Source of the DNA: Virgibacillus alimentarius
GTDB taxonomy: Bacteria > Bacillota > Bacilli > Bacillales > Amphibacillaceae
Direction of reading: 5' to 3'
DNA length: 64,000 nucleotides
Assembly: GCF_000709085.1 (NCBI RefSeq)
Contig: NZ_JFBD01000045.1
Location: forward strand, 1-64,000
Shown here: piece by piece, positions 53,800 to 63,546 of the stretch
How positions within the stretch are numbered: position 1 is the stretch's first letter
Layout: every line of letters begins with the position of its first letter
Translations under genes and position numbers: made by a program
The notes under the pieces: generated by a model
What the model was told of the DNA's origin: nothing
Seen by the model: the letters and a program-made list of their open reading frames with translations, nothing else
Databases searched by the model: none

Positions 53800-55272
53800 T
53801 TACATATGCTCATGGATGAACTGCACAATTTTATCTTCTATTTCAGGACCATCATCTTCATCCAGTAAGTTATTAACAATGATCGAAAAGATAACTGTCT
53901 CCCCGCTTTTTCCTTCTAAATAACCAGATAAAGAACTTACTGTGCCAAGTGTTCCGGTTTTTGCTCGTACATTCAGCTTACTTAATCGTTTTTTTAATGT
54001 TCCGCTCTCCATTCGTCCATTTTCTCCGGACACTGGAAGAGCATGAACATACGCATCAAACCAATCTTTTTTCTGTACTTCATATAACAGCTTCGAAATT
54101 TCATTAGCAGGAATCATGTTCACATGGGAAATTCCTGACCCGTCCCTAATGACCGATGTATCCGTGTTTATGCCAATTTCATCTGACGCATTTCGCAATA
54201 CATCGAGCCCTTTTTTCCAGCTTCCTTCATCATGGACCACCTTGCCCATTTCTTTAACAAACATTTCTCCGTGTCCATTATTACTTAATTTCATAAAAGG
54301 AACCAGAATTTCTTCCAGCGGCATCGATGGATATGCAAGCACAGCCTTTGCCTCTTTCGGTGTTTTTCCCGGCTTCGTCTCCCCACTCCAGGTAATATGA
54401 TGTTCTTTCAATGCTTGTCCAAGTAAGTCCAACACATAATTCGTAGGCTCCCAGACGGCTATCCATTCTTTCATTACGTTAGATCCTGCCGGGATTTCCC
54501 CTTCGACAGTGATGCTATTTTTCCCGTGCTCGCGTTCTATTTTCAAATTCTCTTTTTCATCAGTAGAAACCGTTTGCGCCTGATTCATCATTTGTATGTA
54601 ATCTGTTTCCGGTTCAACCTGTATAGATGGCTTTTCTCCCTTTTCATTTGGCGTAACTTTTACAAGAACTGTCCCTGTATCATAATCTTTATCCGGGGAG
54701 ATAGTCAGAGCGGAAATTTGAGAACCGTAATGGAAATGCTCATCCCTCCACGTTACATCCTGTGATAAGCGAACAGCATCATACCATGTGTCATCCCCGA
54801 TTATATTTCCTTTAACGGAACGGATTCCTCTTTTTTTAAGGTCTTTAGCTATTTTGTCTAAATCGGACGGGATTAATGTTGGATCACCCTTTCCTTTTAT
54901 ATAAAGATTGCCATCAAGCATCCCGTTCTTCATGGGACCATCTGTATGTATTTCCGTAGAAAATCTGTATTTTTCCCCTAAAACAGAAAGTGCTGCTGCA
55001 GCGGTCAATAATTTCAGATTAGAGGCTGGCTTCAAACGCGTATCTCCTTGATGTTCATACTGTAGTTCGCCTGTGTCTGCCGACCGAATACTTATCCCAA
55101 TTTGTGCACCTTGTAATGCTTTTTCCTGCTGAATAAACTGATCTACTTGTTGCTTTAACTGATGCTTGTTGTTATTACTATCTTTTGCCGACTTCCGATC
55201 GTTTTCAATTGGCAAGATGATGAGAAGGATAAATAAAAAGCCTATTCCAAGCAAACATTTTTTGTGATGTAT
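53800..55272 (-). CDS. D-alanyl-D-alanine carboxypeptidase/endopeptidase (DacC/PBP4 type)
   Basis: Class C penicillin-binding protein, about 490 aa. Active-site motifs: Ser-x-x-Lys in PASNLKLL, Ser-x-Asn in LSNNGHGE, and RAKTGTLGTV. It trims peptidoglycan cross-links outside the membrane. The standard frame starts at TTG 55254 with no ribosome site. The SD AGGGTGA is instead 6 bases before an ATA codon (55272) which would give MHHKKCLLGIGFLFILLI, a proper signal peptide with lysines; an in-frame TGA precedes it. So initiation at ATA, or an ATG lost to a G-to-A change, is likely. Confidence 0.85.
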   Translation of the reverse strand: MHHKKCLLGIGFLFILLIILPIENDRKSAKDSNNNKHQLKQQVDQFIQQEKALQGAQIGISIRSADTGELQYEHQGDTRLKPASNLKLLTAAAALSVLGEKYRFSTEIHTDGPMKNGMLDGNLYIKGKGDPTLIPSDLDKIAKDLKKRGIRSVKGNIIGDDTWYDAVRLSQDVTWRDEHFHYGSQISALTISPDKDYDTGTVLVKVTPNEKGEKPSIQVEPETDYIQMMNQAQTVSTDEKENLKIEREHGKNSITVEGEIPAGSNVMKEWIAVWEPTNYVLDLLGQALKEHHITWSGETKPGKTPKEAKAVLAYPSMPLEEILVPFMKLSNNGHGEMFVKEMGKVVHDEGSWKKGLDVLRNASDEIGINTDTSVIRDGSGISHVNMIPANEISKLLYEVQKKDWFDAYVHALPVSGENGRMESGTLKKRLSKLNVRAKTGTLGTVSSLSGYLEGKSGETVIFSIIVNNLLDEDDGPEIEDKIVQFIHEHM

Positions 55273-55422
55273 GGCTGATCACCCTTTTCTTTTCCTGATG
55301 TACACAAAGATTATTGCCATTATCAAAGCATTTCATTCTTTTTATAAGTAAAGAACCCTTCTGCATACCTTTTGAGATGACGGGTAAAGCTAATACCATC
55401 AAATTCTGTTGGAGGATAAGTT

Positions 55423-56988
55423 ATGACAAAATATCAGTTACCAAAACATCCTGAATCTTACTGGAGAGAGAACATGAACATTCCTGATTTTCCTCCGCTT
55501 GACAAAGACATTGAAGTGGATGTTGTTATTGTTGGTGGCGGAATTACCGGAATCACTTCTGCTTACCTTTTAGCAAACGAAGGAATGAAAGTTGCCCTTT
55601 TAGAGGCGGATAAAGTATTAGGTGGGACAACCGGACATACAACGGCTAAGATCACAGCTCAGCATGGTTTAATTTATGATGAGCTGATAAAAAGTCTTGG
55701 AAAAAATAAGGCAAGATTATATTATGAAGCAAATAGGGATGCATTAAATTTTATAGAAAAAACGATACACCAGCATCAAATCAATTGCGATTTCCGCAGG
55801 CAAGATGCATATCTCTATGCAGAGAATGAGGAATACGCGCGTAAAATCAAACAAGAGGCCAAAGCATACGAAAAACTTGGGATTGACGGAGAAATCGTGG
55901 ATAAGCTTCCTTTAGATATCATCATCAGAAATGCTTTGATCATGCGAAATCAAGCGCAGTTTCATCCATTAGAATATTTATCCCATCTTGTTCAGCATTT
56001 TACGGACAAAGGCGGCCATATCTTTGAGGGGACGACAGCAGTTAATGTGGAATCGGAAAAAGAGAAGCCAGTGGTACAAACGCGTGAAAATAAACGGGTT
56101 ACCGCAAGTTATGTTCTTGCCTGTTCCCATTTCCCTTTTTACGAAGGGATGGGATTTTATTCGACCAGAATGTATGCGAATCGATCGTATATCGTTGCTG
56201 CGAAAACAAAGAAAAGCTTTCCAGGCGGAATGTATATAAGCGCAGGTCAACCAACACGTTCGTTAAGATCCGTTACGATTAACGGGGAGGAAATGGTGCT
56301 TATTGTTGGCGAAAGTCATAAGACCGGTCAAGGCGGGAATACCATGAAACATTACGAGGCGCTCGCGTCCTTTGGGGAATATGTTTTAGGAATGGAAGAG
56401 ATTCCTTACCGGTGGTCAGCCCAAGACCTCACAACGCTTGATAAAGTGCCTTATGTCGGTGAAATAACTTCTCACCAGCCGAAGATCCTCATCGCTACCG
56501 GGTATAGAAAATGGGGGATGTCTAACGGAACAGCAGCTGCACTTCTTCTGCGTGATCAAGTTTTAGATAAAGAGAACCATTACCACGCATTATTTACACC
56601 AGCAAGATTTCATGTTCATCCGAGTCTTAAAAATTTCTTCACGCAAAATGCGGATGTAGCTACCCATTTAATCAAAGGGAAACTCGATATCACGGATACA
56701 AATCCAAAGAATTTAGCAAATGATGAGGGTGCTGTCTTTCGAATGAATGGCGAAAGGAAAGGCGCTTATCGGGATGATAAAGGAGAGCTTCATATCGTGG
56801 ATACCACCTGTACACACGTGGGGTGTGAGGTGGAATGGAATGAAGGTGAAAAAACATGGGATTGTCCGTGCCACGGGTCACGATTTTCTTATACTGGAGA
56901 AGTAATGGAAGGTCCTGCTGAAAAACCGCTTCAAACGTATGATTTTAAAATGTTGGACATTGCTACTTCCGAAGATTCCGGCTACTAA
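55423..56988 (+). CDS. FAD-dependent oxidoreductase with C-terminal Rieske domain (YhfW-like)
   Basis: 521 aa. DAO-family FAD domain from about residue 30 (VVIVGGGITGITSAYLLA, then TTGHTTAKITAQHG) to 410, followed by a Rieske [2Fe-2S] domain at about 430-515 with CTHVGC and CPCHGSRF ligands. Similar to Bacillus YhfW. GGAGG lies 7 bases before the ATG. Cytoplasmic, no signal peptide. Substrate unknown; glycine-betaine-type oxidations have been suggested for related two-domain enzymes, without evidence here. Confidence 0.9.
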   Translation: MTKYQLPKHPESYWRENMNIPDFPPLDKDIEVDVVIVGGGITGITSAYLLANEGMKVALLEADKVLGGTTGHTTAKITAQHGLIYDELIKSLGKNKARLYYEANRDALNFIEKTIHQHQINCDFRRQDAYLYAENEEYARKIKQEAKAYEKLGIDGEIVDKLPLDIIIRNALIMRNQAQFHPLEYLSHLVQHFTDKGGHIFEGTTAVNVESEKEKPVVQTRENKRVTASYVLACSHFPFYEGMGFYSTRMYANRSYIVAAKTKKSFPGGMYISAGQPTRSLRSVTINGEEMVLIVGESHKTGQGGNTMKHYEALASFGEYVLGMEEIPYRWSAQDLTTLDKVPYVGEITSHQPKILIATGYRKWGMSNGTAAALLLRDQVLDKENHYHALFTPARFHVHPSLKNFFTQNADVATHLIKGKLDITDTNPKNLANDEGAVFRMNGERKGAYRDDKGELHIVDTTCTHVGCEVEWNEGEKTWDCPCHGSRFSYTGEVMEGPAEKPLQTYDFKMLDIATSEDSGY

Positions 56989-57094
56989 TGTTTTTCATTC
57001 ATAATGATGCACTTTCCGTAGGCTACTTTCATACATTATAGAAGCACTTCTTCTAGAAAAGGCGTAGCACATCAATCACTTGTTCTCCGAAATG

Positions 57095-57137
57095 AAAAAA
57101 GGAACCAGGCAAGCTTTCATTGCCCGATTCCTTTTTA
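57095..57137. terminator. Bidirectional terminator, oxidoreductase / ectC
   Basis: AAAAAAGGAA...GGGCA / TGCC...TTCCTTTTT hairpin with A and T runs on both sides; on the minus strand it follows the ectC stop by 9 bases. Confidence 0.88.
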
Positions 57138-57145
57138 TTCTTATT

Positions 57146-57532
57146 TTATTCTGTCAAGAGCGGATAAACTCCTTCTTCATCATGTGTTTCTTTACCAACC
57201 AAAGGAGGATTGAATACGCATACCATACGCATCTCTGTTTTTGCTCGCAAGTAATGTTTATCATGATCATTTAGAACATAAATGGTACCGTCTTTAATCG
57301 GGTGAACTTCCCCAGTTGCGATATCTTCAATCTCGCCTTCTCCCCCAACACAATAAACGGCTTCAATATGATTTTTATACCAAAAATAGCTCTCCGTTCC
57401 AGCTTTAATGATAGTATCATTCATACTAAATCCGACGTTATCTTTTTTATACAAAAATCTGCGACTCGACCAGGTTTCACCTGATGTTTCATCTTCTGTT
57501 CCGATAATTTCGTCAAGTGATTTTACGATCAT
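57146..57532 (-). CDS. ectC: L-ectoine synthase
   Basis: 128 aa cupin that closes N-gamma-acetyl-diaminobutyrate to ectoine. MIVKSLDEIIGTEDET start, metal/substrate region WYKNHIEAVYCVGGEGEIED, and HYLRAKTEMRMVCVFNPPL are all typical; length is standard. AGGGGA precedes the ATG by 7 bases. Third gene of ectABC. No ectD (hydroxylase) gene follows, so only ectoine is expected from this locus. Confidence 0.96.
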   Translation of the reverse strand: MIVKSLDEIIGTEDETSGETWSSRRFLYKKDNVGFSMNDTIIKAGTESYFWYKNHIEAVYCVGGEGEIEDIATGEVHPIKDGTIYVLNDHDKHYLRAKTEMRMVCVFNPPLVGKETHDEEGVYPLLTE

Positions 57533-57561
57533 TTCTATATCCCCTTTTTCATTTGTGATTT

Positions 57562-58842
57562 TTATTTTGAAGCAAGTACATGCTGAATACTTTCTTCAAG
57601 CATTTTCATGCCTTTTTCAAGCCCTTCTTCATCAATAATGAGCGGTGGCAAGAATTTAACCACTTCATCATTTGGTCCAGAAGTTTCTACAATTAGACCG
57701 CGTTCAAATGCTGCAGAACAAATTTCATTTGCAAGTCCGTCTACATGCATTGCGATTCCTTGCATTAACCCTCTGCCGCGAGCTTCCGCCTTTAATTCAG
57801 GGTAATTTTTCACCATTGCTTGAATAAATTCTTTTAAAATCGTTGCTTTCTTATTAATCGCTTTACTGAAATCATCATTTTTCCAGTTAGAAAGCGCTTC
57901 TTCTGCTGCGATAAATGCTAAGTTATTTCCGCGGAAAGTACCATTATGCTCACCAGGCGTCCATTTATCATACGCTGGTTTAATCAGCGTGATCGCCATT
58001 GGAAGACCAATGCCGCCAATTGATTTGGAGAGACAAACGATATCCGGATCAATATCAGCTGGTTCGAAGCTGAAGAATGTTCCTGTTCTTCCGCTTCCTG
58101 CCTGGATGTCATCGATGATCAATAGAATTTCCCAGCGTTTACAGATCGCTTCTATCTTTTTAATCCATTCCATACTTGCAGCGTTAATACCGCCTTCACC
58201 CTGAACTGTTTCTAAAATAATGGCTGCCGGAAGAGCTACACCACTTCCTTGGCCTTCTAAGAAACTTTCTAAGTAGGCAATGGAATTTTGATCTTCTGTA
58301 AAATCATCAAATGGCATAAAGACTGAATTGTGTAAAGGTATGCCAGCCCCTTCTCGCTTCATGGAATTGCCGGTTACGGATAGCGAGCCAACTGTCATCC
58401 CGTGAAATGCATTTGTAAAGCTGATTACCGTATCTCTTCCCGTCACTTTACGAGCAATCTTTAATGCACTCTCTACGGCGTTTGTGCCTGTTGGTCCAGG
58501 GAACATAACCTTATAGTCAAGATTTCTAGGTTTCAGAATGATATCTTGAAAACTTTCAAGAAAATTCTTTCTAGGAATGGTTCCCATATCGAGGCTATGA
58601 ATAATTCCGTCTTGTTTTATATAATCGATCAGCTTCTGCTGCATTTTTTCATCATTATGTCCGTAATTTAACGTACCTGCTCCTGCAAAAAAGTCTATAT
58701 ATTCTTTACCATCTATATCCCATAGCTTATAGCCTTTGGATTTCTCAAATACCGTAGGCCATCCTCGGCTATAGCTTCTGACTACTGACTCAAGTTCTTC
58801 AAAAGTTTTCATTTTCGTATCATTTAATACTGCCGTTGTCAA
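57562..58842 (-). CDS. ectB: Diaminobutyrate-2-oxoglutarate transaminase
   Basis: 426 aa class III PLP aminotransferase making L-2,4-diaminobutyrate from aspartate semialdehyde and glutamate. [19 protein letters not shown], the [13 protein letters not shown] segment and the PLP lysine in [14 protein letters not shown] are intact. Start TTG 58842, 8 bases after AAAGGAG. 28 bases after ectA. Confidence 0.96.
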   Translation of the reverse strand: MTTAVLNDTKMKTFEELESVVRSYSRGWPTVFEKSKGYKLWDIDGKEYIDFFAGAGTLNYGHNDEKMQQKLIDYIKQDGIIHSLDMGTIPRKNFLESFQDIILKPRNLDYKVMFPGPTGTNAVESALKIARKVTGRDTVISFTNAFHGMTVGSLSVTGNSMKREGAGIPLHNSVFMPFDDFTEDQNSIAYLESFLEGQGSGVALPAAIILETVQGEGGINAASMEWIKKIEAICKRWEILLIIDDIQAGSGRTGTFFSFEPADIDPDIVCLSKSIGGIGLPMAITLIKPAYDKWTPGEHNGTFRGNNLAFIAAEEALSNWKNDDFSKAINKKATILKEFIQAMVKNYPELKAEARGRGLMQGIAMHVDGLANEICSAAFERGLIVETSGPNDEVVKFLPPLIIDEEGLEKGMKMLEESIQHVLASK

Positions 58843-58870
58843 TTGAATATCTCCTTTATTCTTTATTATT

Positions 58871-59386
58871 TTACTGCTTTACTGCCTCTTCTTGAATCGG
58901 TCCAATTCTAAACAGTAATTCGTCTTCATGACCATCTTCTGGAAAATCCTCAGAAGAAATATAATCTGATATAACACAATTGCTGTCTAGTTTTCTCGAA
59001 AGCCCCCAAAACAAATTATTTGATGGCGTATTCGATGGTGACACTGTTGCTTCAAGATAATGGACAGCTTCCTGATAATCACGTCGCAGCAATTGGAACA
59101 ACATCTTCGTTCCTAATCCTTGACCTCTCTGTGACTGATTAACAGCTACTTGCCAGATAAACAATGTATTCGGCGTATCCGGATGAATAAACCCGGAAAT
59201 AAAGCCAACTATTTCCCCATCTCTTTCAGCCACGATCGATGTGTCGGAAAAAATTTCACACCACATGACATAGCTGTAAGAAGAATTAAGGTCAAGAACT
59301 CCTGTACCCTTTATTAGCTCCCAAACAGCTGCTCCATCTTCCTTATTTGGTTTACGAAAATGAAATTTTGTTTTTGTTTGCGTCAT
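58871..59386 (-). CDS. ectA: Diaminobutyrate acetyltransferase
   Basis: 171 aa GNAT enzyme acetylating diaminobutyrate. Acetyl-CoA loop [17 protein letters not shown] and the substrate region [16 protein letters not shown] and [14 protein letters not shown] are visible. First gene of ectABC. The nearest strong SD, AGGAGGTGGGAG, is about 20 bases before ATG 59386, with only GGAAC close to the ATG; an out-of-frame GTG/TTG frame in between ends in a TGA that overlaps the ATG (ATGA), so coupling is possible. Expression is expected to rise with salt, but no clear promoter could be fixed. Confidence 0.95.
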   Translation of the reverse strand: MTQTKTKFHFRKPNKEDGAAVWELIKGTGVLDLNSSYSYVMWCEIFSDTSIVAERDGEIVGFISGFIHPDTPNTLFIWQVAVNQSQRGQGLGTKMLFQLLRRDYQEAVHYLEATVSPSNTPSNNLFWGLSRKLDSNCVISDYISSEDFPEDGHEDELLFRIGPIQEEAVKQ

Positions 59387-59797
59387 TTCACTAGTTCCAA
59401 TGGAATAGATGCTCCCACCTCCTAAAATTCTAAAAGCATATTTATAAGCTTAAAGGGAAATGTTGCATGCGTCAAAACGCTTATAGCTTTATTTGCAATG
59501 ATTAAATAGGATCTCATGCGATTAACTATAAATAATTGGCCTAGTCTATAATTAGCTAGCAAATAGTACAGAATAGACGGAATCTTAGAGAATTAACTGA
59601 ATTATTTTTGAGTTATCCCTTGATTTATCGCAGTTTTTCCCCTTTTGAATGAAATTTTTTATTTAAGAAGTCTTTTTCATTCATAACCGCCATTGATTTA
59701 GGTTGGATTTTTCGGGAATCATTTCTTCTTTTGATGACCATTTTTGGCCGGACTTTATTTCCCGGGTATCATAAATTTGATTTATAAACAGATAGAA
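59387..59797. other. Intergenic region between ectA and dinB-like gene
   Basis: Divergent AT-rich region with no gene. It must hold the ectABC promoter. On the minus strand TTGACG (near 59476) has only a poor -10 (TAAGCT) at 17 bases, or TATAAA at a long 23-base spacing, compatible with an activated or alternative-sigma promoter. Nothing else recognised. Confidence 0.5.
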
Positions 59798-59825
59798 TGA
59801 ACAGCAGCTGAAATTATAGTATAAT
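59798..59825 (+). promoter_or_regulatory. Promoter of dinB-like gene
   Basis: TGAACA (59798-59803), 16 bases, TATAAT (59820-59825), about 50 bases before the start. Confidence 0.5.
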
Positions 59826-59875
59826 AATTGAAAACTTCATTTAGAATGGCTTATCAAAATAAGGGGGCTATATAA

Positions 59876-60340
59876 TTGGAATCATTAAATATGTTTGCCT
59901 ATTCGCGTGATGCTTCTTTAATTCTACTTTCGAAATTAGATGAAAGCATGTGGGATATCGAGCCGGATGGTTATCCAAACTCAATTCGTTGGAATGCTGG
60001 ACATGTGTATATTACAGCGGAGGATTACTTGCATAAAGCCGATCACACATATGAAGTCAAGCCACCGGAATGGGTCGACCTTTTTATCGACGGAACACAC
60101 CCATCTCAGTGGAAAGAGGAAGGGCCATCCAAACAGGAAATTATTTCAGCTTTCAAAGAACAAAGAGAGCGCATTTTGAAGCATTTTAAGGGCAAAGAAC
60201 AAAATAAAGCATCTGAAGATCACATTATTCGAACACTCAATCTTAATACGGTAGAAGCTGCCCTGCAATTTGTAACATGGCATGAGGGGATCCACCTTGG
60301 AATCCTTAAATCATTAAATAATGCACTTAAAAGTAAATAG
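59876..60340 (+). CDS. DinB family protein
   Basis: 154 aa four-helix bundle of the DinB/YfiT superfamily. Metal ligands: His in RWNAGHVYITAEDYL and the pair in TWHEGIHLGIL. Members include bacillithiol- or mycothiol-dependent transferases and DNA-damage-inducible proteins of unknown role. Start TTG 59876, 7 bases after AAGGGGGC. A repeat copy follows the stop at once. Confidence 0.85.
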   Translation: MESLNMFAYSRDASLILLSKLDESMWDIEPDGYPNSIRWNAGHVYITAEDYLHKADHTYEVKPPEWVDLFIDGTHPSQWKEEGPSKQEIISAFKEQRERILKHFKGKEQNKASEDHIIRTLNLNTVEAALQFVTWHEGIHLGILKSLNNALKSK

Positions 60341-60351
60341 GCATAAAAAAA

Positions 60352-60692
60352 GAGACTGGGATAAAACCCCAGTAAATGTAAAAAAGTCAGATAACCCATC
60401 GGGCCTATCTGACTTTTTTAGGTGAGATAATTCTATTATATTTTTTACTAATCGATACGGATGGTAGTCCCGTTGACTTCCACTACAGGTGTCTGCTTTC
60501 CGCGAGCACGGCTTCAGTTTCCACGGAAGAAAACCACTTCACGTGGGGTCTTCAGACACGTGCTTTTTCCGCAGAAGTTAGCCACCTTTCGTTCCAGTCA
60601 ACGTAATAGTGGGCTAAATTTTCACATGTATAAATGAAAGTTTCATTGATTTAAAAATTGCCTTTAAATCGATAATACTAGTAAACAAAAAG
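60352..60692. repeat. Dispersed repeat copy 4 (full length)
   Basis: GACTGGGATAAAACCCCAGT, then ATGTAAAAAAGTCAG and a 14-bp hairpin (AAAAAAGTCAGATA/TATCTGACTTTTTT), GAGATAATTCT, a GC-rich core with CCGTTGACTTCCACTACAGG, GCTTTCCGCGAGCACGGCTT and CACGTGGGGTCTTCAGACAC, and the right end AAATTGCCTTT...AGTAAACAAAAAG. Left and right ends match copy 2; the core matches copy 1 inverted and copy 3. Hairpin and T run follow the dinB-like gene. Confidence 0.82.
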
Positions 60693-60808
60693 AAAGTAAC
60701 TACACAATAACAATTATCGGAGGTATCCTTCTGTTTTAAATATTATACCTTGAATCAAGTTATATAAGCCAGCAGCTTTCAAATGAAGCAACTGGTGAAA
60801 TTTATGGT

Positions 60809-60887
60809 AAAAATGGCTCCAATCATCAAAAACGATGATTGGAGCCATTTTTAAGACCTTTCGGCTAGTTATGTTCCAGCCTCTTTT
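60809..60887 (-). repeat. Dispersed repeat copy 5 with 19-bp terminator hairpin
   Basis: Minus strand: GAGGCTGGAACATAACTAGC, then AAGGTCTTAAAAATGG, into a perfect 19-bp stem (60809-60827 with 60834-60852). Same order as copy 1 (GGGGCTGGGACATAACTAGC, ...CTTAAAAAAGG, hairpin). The stem sequences differ between copies but pairing is kept. The TAA inside CATAAC is the stop codon of the fhuF-like gene. Between 60693 and 60808 nothing is recognisable. Confidence 0.82.
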
Positions 60888-61654
60888 CTCTTCTTGTTTC
60901 TTGTCCGATTTACAGGGATGGGACATGTTTTGCACCTGTTAGGAGGATTATCCTTTAACAAATAAGCAAGACAGCACGTTTTCCTGGTTTCGACAATTTT
61001 TTTAACATCCATCCGACCATAGAGCCGTGCAAAAGGATTTCCCCCATCGATTCCAAATAAATAACCGTCCGCTGTTTGAAGAATATAGTGAAAATCCCGA
61101 TCTAATTGATTTTTAATTGTCTCCCTGGATGATGAATTTCGCATTTTATGAAAAATCCAGGAAACATATTGATGTATATTTTCCCACATCACTCTTTTTG
61201 GCAATGTCACTTGTTCAGAAAGTCTTTCGACAATTGGCGTGAGGGTTTCCTTGAAAACATGCCAAATGATTTCATCTATCCACTTACGCCGATCATTGCG
61301 TTCTTCTTCAACCTTCATGTTTCCTAAATAAAAATCAGGAAGCCAAAGATTTGAAGGAGCTTGCTCGGTAAGTAGTACATTTTCTCGGTCAACGAGGAGT
61401 CTTTTATTAAATGCGGACATGGTGTAAAGATGTATCACAGCGTAAAAAGCCATTCGCTTACTCAGCATGGATGCCGCAACTTTATAACTGGGTGCTCCCA
61501 TTTGTTCGCTTATCAATGCAAGCACATTTACTAAACCATCTCGCCGCAACATCCTTTCCAAGCGAATAGGATTACTAGCTTTATGCACTTTTTGTGTAAG
61601 CCGAAATTTGGTAAGGGTCTGTATTTCTTCCGTGCTTAATTTATTGGACAGCAT
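60869..61654 (-). CDS. FhuF-like siderophore-iron reductase
   Basis: 261 aa. C-terminal motif TCCLAYLLKDNPPNRCKTCP gives the Cys-Cys-x10-Cys-x2-Cys [2Fe-2S] site of FhuF, which reduces ferric siderophores inside the cell. The N-terminal region is helical. ATG 61654 overlaps the end of the ATPase gene by 14 bases. The last codons (EAGT) and the stop fall in a dispersed repeat. Last gene of the uptake operon. Confidence 0.87.
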   Translation of the reverse strand: MLSNKLSTEEIQTLTKFRLTQKVHKASNPIRLERMLRRDGLVNVLALISEQMGAPSYKVAASMLSKRMAFYAVIHLYTMSAFNKRLLVDRENVLLTEQAPSNLWLPDFYLGNMKVEEERNDRRKWIDEIIWHVFKETLTPIVERLSEQVTLPKRVMWENIHQYVSWIFHKMRNSSSRETIKNQLDRDFHYILQTADGYLFGIDGGNPFARLYGRMDVKKIVETRKTCCLAYLLKDNPPNRCKTCPIPVNRTRNKKRKEAGT

Positions 61655-62462
61655 TTAATGGACCATCTCTTCGAATGCATCGACCTTTGCCGTGCGGGAT
61701 ACAAAGTGGTGTTCCAAATAATGGATCGGTTAATACTTGACAATGCATGTCAAAAACATCCTGAACCAGTTTACAATTAATTACTTCCTCCGGTTTTCCG
61801 TGCATATATACTTTTTGATCGCGGATTGCGACAATATGATGTGCATAGCGGCAAGCGAGGTTCAGATCATGCAATACCATCACAATGGTTCTGCCTTCTG
61901 TTTCATTCAGCTCAAACAATAGATCAAGTATTTCAATCTGATGGGTCATATCCAAGTAGGTTGTTGGTTCATCAAGTAATATAATATCTGTATCCTGTGC
62001 TAAAGTCATCGCAATCCAGGCACGCTGTCTCTGCCCACCAGAGAGTTCATCAACGGGACGATCCTTCAATTCTACCATTCTCGTTGCTTCTAGTGCCCGG
62101 TTAACAATTTCCTCATCCTCATGAGACCACTGGCTAATCCAAGATTGATATGGGAATCTTCCTTGTTTAACAAGTTGTATGACGGAAAGCCCCTCCGGTG
62201 CAGATGGGGATTGCGGAAGAATCGCCATCTTTTTTGCGACGGCTTTGGTTGACATTTTTGCAATGTTCTTTCCATCCAATAATACGGATCCATTCTGAGG
62301 CTTAAGTAATCGTGCAATGGATCGTAATAGTGTAGACTTTCCACAGCCATTTCCACCAATGAATACTGAGATTTCGCCTTTTGGTATGGTTAAATCTAAT
62401 TCGTCTATAATTATTTTATCGCCATAAGATAATGTCAGCTCATTTGTACGGATCGTATCCAC
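61641..62462 (-). CDS. Iron-siderophore ABC transporter ATP-binding protein
   Basis: 273 aa FecE/FhuC-type ATPase. Walker A FIGGNGCGKSTLLRSI, Q-loop LPQSP, signature LSGGQRQRAWIAM, Walker B ILLDEPTTYLD, switch HDLN. GTG 62462 follows AAAGGAGAGG by 6 bases; a longer frame to 62594 overlaps the permease and has no site. Similar to Bacillus YusV. The C-terminal CIPHGKGRCIRRDGP is typical of siderophore ATPases. Confidence 0.93.
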   Translation of the reverse strand: MDTIRTNELTLSYGDKIIIDELDLTIPKGEISVFIGGNGCGKSTLLRSIARLLKPQNGSVLLDGKNIAKMSTKAVAKKMAILPQSPSAPEGLSVIQLVKQGRFPYQSWISQWSHEDEEIVNRALEATRMVELKDRPVDELSGGQRQRAWIAMTLAQDTDIILLDEPTTYLDMTHQIEILDLLFELNETEGRTIVMVLHDLNLACRYAHHIVAIRDQKVYMHGKPEEVINCKLVQDVFDMHCQVLTDPLFGTPLCIPHGKGRCIRRDGPLNAVQ

Positions 62463-62487
62463 GCTGATCCTCTCCTTTAACTCACAC

Positions 62488-63546
62488 TTATATGTTTCTC
62501 GTTCTAAATAATAAATAAATGAAATATGGTGCACCGATTGCAGCAGTGAACACCCCTGCAGGAATTTCAAGTGGTAAAAATACGGTTCTCCCAATTAAAT
62601 CAGCGAGTAGTACAAGCATTCCGCCAATGAATGCTGATGCCGGAAGCAATGCACCAAAAGCAGATCCCACTAATCTTCTTGCCATATGCGGAGCCATAAG
62701 ACCAACAAATCCAATTCCACCGGCAAACGCCACAGCAATACCTACCAGCCCTGTGCTGACCAATAGTAGAAAAAACCGCTGGAGCTGTACACGGCTTCCG
62801 ATACCTGCTGCAAGATCATCTCCTAGCTCTTGAACATTCACTTTCCTGGCAGACATAAGAGCTACAATCAATAATAATACAGCCCATGGTACAAGTACGG
62901 CAACATCTTCCCAGCTCGATCCATTCACTGTTCCGGTGATCCATATATTAGCCTGACTTGCTCGATAAATCGGCCCTAAAATCATAACCATCGTAGTAAA
63001 GGCTTGCATAAGCGCAGAGATGCCAATCCCGATGAGTACTAGCCTAACCGGAGAAACACCACCGCGCCATGCTAATAGATATACCAAAAATGCAGTGATC
63101 GTCGCTCCGATAAAAGCTGCTACTGGAAGCCATCCGATGCTGACTGTCAGTGTGTTATCTGTTTCCGTACTGAAGATGGCGAGAAATCCAACAACAAAAG
63201 CCCCAGCTCCACCAGTGATGCCAATGATATCGGGAGAAGCTAATGGATTTCGAATAATGCCTTGCAAAATTCCCCCAGCAACAGCAAGGGACATACCGAC
63301 AAATAATGCAACGATGATGCGCGGCATCCGAAAATCTAGCACAACAAGTCGTTCTAACTCCGTTCCCCCGCCAAATAGTACGTGTATAATCGTAAGCGGA
63401 TTGATCTTCATATCCCCTAAAGCAGTGCTACCAACGATCATAGCAACTGTTAAGATCATTAATACTGCTGTTATTGCAACAGCACGACTATCCATTAAAA
63501 ATGAAATTTTTCCTTTAAATAATCGAAAGCTTTTATATTGCCGCAT
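62488..63546 (-). CDS. Iron-siderophore ABC permease (FecCD family)
   Basis: 352 aa, about nine or ten membrane segments, BtuC fold. FRMPRIIVALFVGMSLAVAGGILQGIIRNPLASPDIIGIT and the coupling helix GGIGFVGLMAPHMARRLVG are clear. Start ATG 63546 overlaps the previous stop (TAATG). Pairs with the permease before it and the ATPase after it. Confidence 0.93.
   Translation of the reverse strand: MRQYKSFRLFKGKISFLMDSRAVAITAVLMILTVAMIVGSTALGDMKINPLTIIHVLFGGGTELERLVVLDFRMPRIIVALFVGMSLAVAGGILQGIIRNPLASPDIIGITGGAGAFVVGFLAIFSTETDNTLTVSIGWLPVAAFIGATITAFLVYLLAWRGGVSPVRLVLIGIGISALMQAFTTMVMILGPIYRASQANIWITGTVNGSSWEDVAVLVPWAVLLLIVALMSARKVNVQELGDDLAAGIGSRVQLQRFFLLLVSTGLVGIAVAFAGGIGFVGLMAPHMARRLVGSAFGALLPASAFIGGMLVLLADLIGRTVFLPLEIPAGVFTAAIGAPYFIYLLFRTRNI

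Noticed and set aside
55205-55402. 65-codon minus-strand frame upstream of the carboxypeptidase
   Set aside because: It overlaps the signal peptide region in another frame and has no family resemblance; the real start is better explained by the ATA codon.
60714-60935. 73-codon minus-strand frame
   Set aside because: Covers the 19-bp terminator hairpin and the repeat at the end of the fhuF-like gene; no coding character.
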